A stretch of DNA of 64,000 bases from contig NZ_JACCCC010000001.1 of the NCBI RefSeq assembly GCF_013408795.1, positions 1,178,001 to 1,242,000 of the forward strand, written 5' to 3'. Positions 55,401-61,074 of the stretch are shown one piece after another. The notes below the pieces were generated by a model. It was not told the origin of the DNA, did no database searches, and was given only the letters and a program-made list of their open reading frames with translations. Every line of letters starts with the position of its first letter. The stretch's first letter is position 1. The DNA is from Spinactinospora alkalitolerans. GTDB lineage: Bacteria > Actinomycetota > Actinomycetes > Streptosporangiales > Streptosporangiaceae. Position numbers and translations under genes: made by a program.

Positions 55401-55882
55401 ATGAGTAGCGTAAAGAAGTCCTTCAAGCAGTGGCTCGGCATTCCCGCGTGTGCGAGAATTGGGCCGTAATAGCGGCCGCTGCGCTGTGCTCTTTGCTGCT
55501 TGCCGAGAGCTCTGAGTGAATCGAGGAAGGCATCTCCCCAGATCTCTCTGTCTTTCTGCCGATGTGATATTCCGGTCGCGCTCCAGAAGGCGCTCCAGTA
55601 TTCACCGTGGCCTTCGGCGCTGTAGTGTTCGGTCGCCAGCCCCGCCATAGTTCCGGCCACGCACGCCGGAAACCCGCTGAGAGTCCGGGAAGCGCTGCGC
55701 TCTCCTTCCCGGTCCAGTTTCCGATGGAACAGGCTCCCCAGAGAGCGTGCTGTCTCGGCCACCTCGTCGGGGGCCAGCTCGGCCTCGGCGATGATGGAGA
55801 CGGGAGCGATCCTGCCGCGCCAATCTTCCTCGCGTATGCGGAGTATTCCAAGGATGTCCGCCCACGGCTTCTCCTGGGGCAA
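52475..55882 (-). CDS. Large hypothetical protein coupled to the DUF1998 helicase
   Basis: 1135 aa, TTG start at 55882 with GGGGAG upstream. No family is recognised. Residues 1-280 are helical; about 280-760 look beta-rich, with repeated strand-turn patterns such as WQVEIDGVSATV, FHVTVRGQRSRGTQTLFTV and LTFTPETVSRSLRLRS, like sandwich domains; the C-terminal 370 residues are mixed. No catalytic motif, signal peptide or membrane segment is seen. The TTGA overlap with the helicase implies a partner, perhaps a substrate-recognition or scaffolding subunit. Confidence 0.8.
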   Translation of the reverse strand: MPQEKPWADILGILRIREEDWRGRIAPVSIIAEAELAPDEVAETARSLGSLFHRKLDREGERSASRTLSGFPACVAGTMAGLATEHYSAEGHGEYWSAFWSATGISHRQKDREIWGDAFLDSLRALGKQQRAQRSGRYYGPILAHAGMPSHCLKDFFTLLIERDAREVNMDAESFRSWALAGEHRLNALALPAQDFIRSDSDYALEIVDRCLVLLDRLRSGHQTSAEEVGLPQRFLSPARQVLDRSHKNQEADPARARLLHPHIRLSPYDLGVHLVLPIDPDELVAVPQWQVEIDGVSATVESADPWDLSDERPETTHPLPGPAGVIMVSPLDGLHSPEELTLVDSANPLLVFEADSGAFIPSGTPLPNALVWILHPDGRRLKADTASPRSLAEADPPFGWEGWCLTQIDLGKARWIALEGSPSRFTSQRPRPRWEYGPALTGAADHAGRPVFSTLPEVWLPSSKAAWAIEIRNDTHQLLTAFTADGDGSVSPLAELPRPVLGAFHVTVRGQRSRGTQTLFTVAEGLDITYSPEVRRPRPEGPAEGRAELSVPAGIRAEPGRLTFTPETVSRSLRLRSRTSAQADIVVTPPHVRLRTTAGTSQWSAHPLPLEIESLADQGDLLIDFPGADPLPPLEARAGRETVQEIRPSRRRGDSPVRYPLAQLVDTARTYRSLRLMLPFGENLIPVADVRPRRLAHGAAYANGRLHLRGFVNTGKVDAACYLDHAPWRVPWITAVGADGVIDLPPELHDSGPGRLLLNVSDPWAGEPDWPRWPDPSSPHCLTYRAPGLPTAHDPGERRLIEFLCGALGSADLRLTVTDAARLWSLQAHTPKLQHPGMRSGLADECIQTLRAEPETALLGHCDADLDPADSTRLLVLSGLATAPQGGEVDIHDAVFLWRRAPAIAAVVTSGTLPWLPVDPAECTGNAQRLLECVVRCCGEVALPILCGQGDPHVRDSVLHTNAVSSLASAPPRSARADGTALPRPLLTLASRRRAARGLQRVFSDESYIGLRRWARPNVTVLDREFTRLPAVYRGPALALTHGRGVSSHADDLEALSALSIELALLARLAARRDADFDFLPVGCLAGAADVADRAGKWWLQLAEIVPELVATDLVLAELSLAGAERTEIHKESR

Positions 55883-56445
55883 GCGCAGCTCCCCTCTCTA
55901 GAAGCGGCAACTTGGTAGTTTTGCATAGAAATGCAGGACCCACAATCCTTCACAGGCTATTTTGTCTTGCGCTCGGCATGTGAGTGGCAATAAGAGTGTC
56001 GGAGTGTGTGCGGATTGTGAGTGGGAAGGTGTCCAATTGCTACGGACCGCTGTCCGGTTACTACTTCCAGTGGCCTGGTAGGGCCCAACGGCTGTCTTCC
56101 TGACCGGAGTCGTCGGCTGGAGAACAGCCCTCCACGGCGACCGGGTGTTTTCGACGCAGGAGTGAATATAGCATGAAAACATCGTCAACGGCATGAAGTG
56201 TGGAAAGATGAGTTAACGATATGCATGCTGAGGCAAGCAGACATACCAGTGATCGAGGGGCGGCCGGACGCTGAGCGGCTCTCGTCCGGTCCCGTAGCGG
56301 TATGCCGTGCTCACCTCTGACGTTCTGCCTCGCCTCCGGCTGCGCGAGTGATCAGAGACTCTTCGTTGTTCACGAGTTCTAGAGTGCAAGCGAGCTGGGC
56401 GTTCAATCCCTATACGTATCGAGGCGCAAGGAACGCGAGTGTTCT
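55883..56445. other. 563-nt divergent intergenic/regulatory region
   Basis: No gene is supported here. The region is AT-richer than its flanks and separates the minus-strand helicase pair from the plus-strand chaperone operon, so it should hold both promoters. The palindrome TGCAT-AGAA-ATGCA (55922-55935) lies about 45 nt before the 1135-aa gene and overlaps a loose TTGTGG-17-AAAACT promoter on the minus strand. Near the plus-strand start, TATGGT (56445-56450) could be a -10 for a leaderless transcript beginning at GTG 56458. Confidence 0.45.
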
Positions 56446-58074
56446 ATGGTTGCCATCGTGCAGGAGCCCCATCCCCCAAAACCGAATGGTCCGCGTTCTC
56501 GCCACGAGGCGGCCGTGCTCGCGGAGCGACAGCGACGGGCTCGCCTCAAGGGGGAGCGAAGGCGGACCGAGGCCGCCCGGATCTGGGCGGAGTTCGGTGT
56601 CGCCGTGGAGCGGGTCGATGCCTTGCGTGACATCGTCGCCACTGTGGTCTCCGCGAGCGGCGAGCCAGATGAGGCAGTAGTGCTGCGACGCCTTCTCGAC
56701 GGTGCGCCCAGTGAGGGTGGGCCACGGGAACTGAGGCGGCTCCTTCGCGCGATGCCTCCCCTTGCCGCCATCCCGCATATCGCGGATCTTTATGCGATCG
56801 GACTCCCCATGGTGGCCGGAGTCGGAGCGCAGGCCGCTCTGCTGGCTGCCGCCGGCTCGGCGACTCCGGACGGTCTCGCGTCGGTCGATTCGGACTCTCC
56901 CGCGTGGCGGCTCTGGCGGGACGTCCTGCTCGTGCGGCACGGGTCGGTGCCGATGGACCCGGCCGGCTTCACACGAGCGGCGCCGCTCGCAGCCGTCGAT
57001 GACTACCTCGACAACGGCGGAGAATCCGTGGCACGGCATTGGTCGCAAAGGGAAGCCGCCGAGCGGGTCTACCTCCTGGCCCGTGTCGATCCACACGAGC
57101 TCACCGAGGCAGATCTACTGGACCTCGAGTGGGACGATGAGATCTGGCGCAGGCGGATGATCGACGCGGCCCCGCAGCCTCCACCCGAGGACGCACCCGA
57201 ACTCACGCGGCTCCTCTACGCGGTCGGCGCCGGAGACGCCGATGCTCTGGCGCAGGCCGCGCACATGCTCCCCGACGAGAAAGCGGAGATGATCGGGCGC
57301 GTGCTCGACTCCCCGGCGCACCTGGACACATGGCCTGAGGAACTCGTCCGCGACCCCGGGATGTGGCCGGCCCTGGGGCAGGTGTGGAAACCGGACGCTC
57401 AGGCGGTGCCGACAGACGACCACACCTCCGACTTCGTCTCCTGGTGCGGGTTGCGCGACGGCTACCACATGCTGCTCGACCTCGACGACGGAGCCGAAGA
57501 GGTGTTCGGCCTGTTCGAGCGGGCTCCGGACCCCAAAGTCAGGGAAGAGGCGGTGAATATGCAGGTCTACCTGCGGTTCCGGTTCTCCGCCCCGACCGAT
57601 TCCGGCGTGCTGTCGTGGGGTGAGTCCCGGTTGCGGAACCTGGGCAGAGGCAATCCGACGCTGGCCGCCAACCTTCGCTGGATCGCCGAGCGCAAGGCCG
57701 CTTCGGTCAATGACAGGGAACCGGTGCCCAACCCCTACCTCGAACTGGGGGTCCATCACGGCGCACCCGCTGCGGAATGGCAGTCCGCCTGGCGGGCACT
57801 GCGCCGGAAACTCCGCGGGAACACAGGAGACCTCTCCGACATCAACCTGGCACGTGACCGATTGAGGGACATGGAGACCGCCGGCGGTCTGGGGCAGCAC
57901 CGGTTCTTCCAGGTGCCGCTGGATCAGGGTTTCCTGCTTCCTCAACCGCGGATTCCCCGATGTCTTGTGCCGGAAGGCACGATCCTCACGCGCCGGACGC
58001 CTCCGCTGCGTGACGTGGATGTCGAGCGGTTGAGGGCGGTTGCTGCCGATGATCTTTTGACGAGGATGCAGTGA
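56446..58074 (+). CDS. Large protein with C-terminal J-like domain lacking HPD
   Basis: 542 aa. Residues 1-60 are basic and charged; about 60-420 are helical and unrecognised. Around 428-478, NPYLELGVHHGAPAAEWQSA then LRRKLRGNTGD and INLARDRL has the layout of a DnaJ J-domain (NPYxxLGV, helix II, helix III), but GNTGD stands where HPD should be. Its operon partners are a GrpE-like protein and an Hsp70-nuclease fusion, which supports a co-chaperone reading. Start ATG 56446; GTG 56458 is an alternative with a leaderless -10. The stop overlaps the next GTG (GTGA). Confidence 0.72.
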   Translation: MVAIVQEPHPPKPNGPRSRHEAAVLAERQRRARLKGERRRTEAARIWAEFGVAVERVDALRDIVATVVSASGEPDEAVVLRRLLDGAPSEGGPRELRRLLRAMPPLAAIPHIADLYAIGLPMVAGVGAQAALLAAAGSATPDGLASVDSDSPAWRLWRDVLLVRHGSVPMDPAGFTRAAPLAAVDDYLDNGGESVARHWSQREAAERVYLLARVDPHELTEADLLDLEWDDEIWRRRMIDAAPQPPPEDAPELTRLLYAVGAGDADALAQAAHMLPDEKAEMIGRVLDSPAHLDTWPEELVRDPGMWPALGQVWKPDAQAVPTDDHTSDFVSWCGLRDGYHMLLDLDDGAEEVFGLFERAPDPKVREEAVNMQVYLRFRFSAPTDSGVLSWGESRLRNLGRGNPTLAANLRWIAERKAASVNDREPVPNPYLELGVHHGAPAAEWQSAWRALRRKLRGNTGDLSDINLARDRLRDMETAGGLGQHRFFQVPLDQGFLLPQPRIPRCLVPEGTILTRRTPPLRDVDVERLRAVAADDLLTRMQ

Positions 58075-58715
58075 GCGAGGACCGACAAGTGCCCCAATCC
58101 GATCAAGAAATGCCGGAGCGCTCGGTCAGCGACCAAGACCTGACCGAGTTCCTGCTGGAGCTTCCTTCTTCCGAGCGCCGGAGGCTGATGACGCTCCTGG
58201 CCACCAGGGTCGAGCCACGCCGCATCGCCGAACCCCTCGCCGAACAGGTCCAGCAGCTCCTCGCCGACCTGGATGTGACCGCGCTGAGTAAGGCTGATGC
58301 CAAGGACACCGTGCGACGCGCGCTGGTGGAGACCATGAAGGCCCGTCAGACCCACCTGGCCCAGCTTGCCCAGCTCCGGCAACTATGTGATGAGTCGGAT
58401 CGCAGCGGGGCACTGGAGCGGAAGGTCCACGACTTCTGTCAGTCAGCAGGGCTGCTACAAGTCACGAATATGGACGATCCTTCCCTATTCCGAGTCGTCT
58501 CCGGAAGTGGAGAATACGCGGTGGTCGAGAGGCCAGCCTACGTTGACAGCGCTGATGGACGGCTGGTCATTGTCGGTGAGATCAGGTTGACCAGCATTCC
58601 TCCGGAGCGGAGTGGCGTGACGAAACGGCAGGGACAACGTCCATCAAATTTGCCGAAACGGGGCGGCGCGGGCAAGCGGCAGGGTGGCGGTAGGCAGCGG
58701 AAAGGACGCAAGTGA
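58071..58715 (+). CDS. GrpE-like protein with basic tail
   Basis: 214 aa. A long charged helix (about 20-115) with heptad-like spacing is followed by CQSAGLLQVTNMDDPSLFRV and YAVVERPAYVDSADGRLVIV (about 125-175). The latter resembles the beta domain of GrpE nucleotide-exchange factors (DP, RPA-V pattern). The last 30 residues are almost all Lys/Arg/Gly/Gln and could bind nucleic acid. Similarity is by pattern only. It overlaps both neighbours by GTGA, so the three genes are one translationally coupled unit with the Hsp70 gene. Confidence 0.65.
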   Translation: MSEDRQVPQSDQEMPERSVSDQDLTEFLLELPSSERRRLMTLLATRVEPRRIAEPLAEQVQQLLADLDVTALSKADAKDTVRRALVETMKARQTHLAQLAQLRQLCDESDRSGALERKVHDFCQSAGLLQVTNMDDPSLFRVVSGSGEYAVVERPAYVDSADGRLVIVGEIRLTSIPPERSGVTKRQGQRPSNLPKRGGAGKRQGGGRQRKGRK

Positions 58716-60895
58716 GCTTCGGAATCGACTTCGGGACCACCAACTCGGTGCTGGCGCACTGGGACGGAGAGGATGTCGAGGTCGTCTCTATGGAGGCGGG
58801 CAACCTCGATGACTGGAGCTATCCGGGATTCGACGAACTGTTCCCCTCTTATGTCGGGGCCAGCTCCACCCGGCCACGGCTGCTGTTCGGCTGGGAAGCC
58901 AAGCTTCGCTCGGAGCTCTCGGTTCCGGCGGCCAAACGGCTGCTCGGTGGAGACGCGATGATCCCCATCGCGAACCGGGAGTGGCCCGCCTCGACGGTCT
59001 CCGCCGGAATCCTGCACACCATCCGGGAGCGGGCGAGCACCGAACAGCTTCTCGACGTCGACAAGGCTGTGGTCACGGTCCCGGCGAATTCGGCCGGCGC
59101 GGCCCGCTACCGCACCCGCGCAGCCGCACGCGAAGCCGGTATCCGAGTGGACTCCCTGATCAACGAGCCGACGGCGGCCGCCGTCTACTACAAGTACCTG
59201 ATCCGGGAGGAAGGCCCTGAGCGCATCCTCACCTTCGACTGGGGCGGTGGCACCATCGACGTCACCGTTCTGGAGGCGGTGGACGGGGTCTTCGAGGAGC
59301 AGACGTCGCGCGGAGTCGCCAAGCTGGGCGGACTCGAGGTCGATGCCCGGCTGGCCAAGCTGGTTCTGGGACGGATCAAGCAAGGCCCGCAGACCCCGGC
59401 GGAAGAAGCGGCGTTCGCCCGCGACATCGAATTGGCCAAGATCAGGCTGTCGTCAGAGGACATCGTCACCATCCCGACCCCTGACCGAGGCTCAAACGCC
59501 AGGGTATCCCGAGGCGAGCTGGAGAACGCGATCGCCGATGTCGTCCAGTCGGCCATCGAGCCGCTGCGTGCCTGCCTCGACGATCTGCGGATCACCCCCG
59601 AAGACATCGACGCGGTGCTGATGATCGGCGGTAGCAGCCAGATTCCCCTGGTCAGGTCGATGGTCGGCGACATCATGGGTGATCGGCTCGTCTCCGACGA
59701 TGTGTGCGATTCGCTCACCTCCGTCGCGCGGGGTGCGGCGATCGCGGCCGCCGTCATCGACGGGGAGATCGACATCGACCTGGCGGTCACCACCACCCAC
59801 GCGCTGGGCACGGCCTCCACCCGAAAGACCAAGAGTGAGAGAGTGCGCACGTTCAGTGAGATCATTCCGCGCAACGCTTCGCTGCCGCGCATCGAACACA
59901 AGCACTACACGCCCAACAGCGAAAACCAGCGCCGGATCAACCTGGAGATCTGGGAGGGCAACCCTGATGATCCCGTCGCACGGGAGCCGGATGCTGACAA
60001 CGATGGGAATGTCTGTCTGACCGAACTCGCGATCGATCTGCCTCGAACAGCCGGCTCCCAGGACAGCGGGTTCACGCTGACCTACGAATATGACGTGAGT
60101 GGAATCCTGCGCGTCAAGGCGGTCGCTGATCACGGCGGTACGGTTCTCATCGACAAGGAGATCAACGCCTTCGGTCTTTCCAGCACCGGGGTGGGGGTCA
60201 GCCGGAAGAGTCTGCACGACTTTCTGGAATTCGCTCCTGACCTGGGAAGCCGGGCCTTTCGTACCACGGACGACGACGGCGTGGTCCTGAACCAGGAGCA
60301 CTCTCCGGGCGCTGCTCCTCCAATGCGGGTGCCGGCCGCCGATCCCGGACAGGACACAGCACCCTCTCCCGCGGAGGTCGCCGCGCGGACGCGGCCGAAA
60401 GCGGAAGCAGAGACTCCTGCCTCCCCGCATCAGGATTCCGATGTGGTCGTGCAACCGGCGAATTTCGTCATCGACGGGTCGAACATCGCGTGGGGCAATG
60501 GGAATCGCGCCATGGGAGGGCGTCCCAGCTACGCTCGCCTCAAGAGCGCGGTCGCGGCTCTGCGGAAGAAGTATCCGAACGCGGACGCCCACGTGGTCGT
60601 CGACGCCAACTTCCGGCACCTGGTACCGGAAGACGAGTACGCCGAGGTCGACCGCGCTATTGCCGAGGGGGAGATCCACCGTGTGCCCGCGGGAACCGTG
60701 GGGGGAGCGGACGTCTTTATCCTCGATGTCGCCCAAGCCAAAGGGGCCACGATCGTCAGCAACGGCGGTTTTCGCCAGCACGAGGAATACCATCAGTGGC
60801 TTTTGGGGGACTCACGGCTTTTCGGTGCGCAGGAGATCGCCGATGTCTGGGTGTTCAGGGAACGCCGCCCCGCCGCTGCCCGCTCAGAACAGTGA
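58712..60895 (+). CDS. Hsp70-family chaperone fused to a C-terminal NYN/PIN ribonuclease domain
   Basis: 727 aa. The N-terminal Hsp70 ATPase domain has IDFGTTNSV (5-13), INEPTAAAVYY and FDWGGGTIDVTVLE, with VLMIGGSSQIPLV near 308; a beta-type substrate-binding region follows to about 500. After a Pro/Ala linker (about 530-575), residues 582-715 contain FVIDGSNIAWG (Asp588, Asn591), VVVDANFRH (Asp631), GADVFILDVA (Asp667, Asp672) and TIVSNGGFR, the acidic-residue pattern of NYN/Zc3h12a-like PIN ribonucleases. I infer a chaperone-gated RNase. GTG 58712 overlaps the previous stop. Normal DnaK has about 610 residues, so the nuclease is an addition replacing the lid. Confidence 0.85.
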   Translation: MSFGIDFGTTNSVLAHWDGEDVEVVSMEAGNLDDWSYPGFDELFPSYVGASSTRPRLLFGWEAKLRSELSVPAAKRLLGGDAMIPIANREWPASTVSAGILHTIRERASTEQLLDVDKAVVTVPANSAGAARYRTRAAAREAGIRVDSLINEPTAAAVYYKYLIREEGPERILTFDWGGGTIDVTVLEAVDGVFEEQTSRGVAKLGGLEVDARLAKLVLGRIKQGPQTPAEEAAFARDIELAKIRLSSEDIVTIPTPDRGSNARVSRGELENAIADVVQSAIEPLRACLDDLRITPEDIDAVLMIGGSSQIPLVRSMVGDIMGDRLVSDDVCDSLTSVARGAAIAAAVIDGEIDIDLAVTTTHALGTASTRKTKSERVRTFSEIIPRNASLPRIEHKHYTPNSENQRRINLEIWEGNPDDPVAREPDADNDGNVCLTELAIDLPRTAGSQDSGFTLTYEYDVSGILRVKAVADHGGTVLIDKEINAFGLSSTGVGVSRKSLHDFLEFAPDLGSRAFRTTDDDGVVLNQEHSPGAAPPMRVPAADPGQDTAPSPAEVAARTRPKAEAETPASPHQDSDVVVQPANFVIDGSNIAWGNGNRAMGGRPSYARLKSAVAALRKKYPNADAHVVVDANFRHLVPEDEYAEVDRAIAEGEIHRVPAGTVGGADVFILDVAQAKGATIVSNGGFRQHEEYHQWLLGDSRLFGAQEIADVWVFRERRPAAARSEQ

Positions 60896-61074
60896 GCGGC
60901 CCTCTTCGCCGATAAGGCCCTTATTCATGAATATGGACGGTAAGTTCTGGTATTTGTCGTAACGGTGGTGAATTTTCCCGGTGTCTTCAGGGCAGCGGCT
61001 CATCGGTTGCGGGCATGTGCCAGGATTCCACAGGAACCAGAGCGTAGTATTCTCACAGCGGCCGCGGCTGAGGT

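Noticed and set aside
47802-55882. DISARM or Druantia
   Set aside because: The DUF1998 helicase fits either superficially, but drmC/drmMI-style order or druA-D genes are not seen, and the 1135-aa partner cannot be matched to DruH by eye. Left unnamed.
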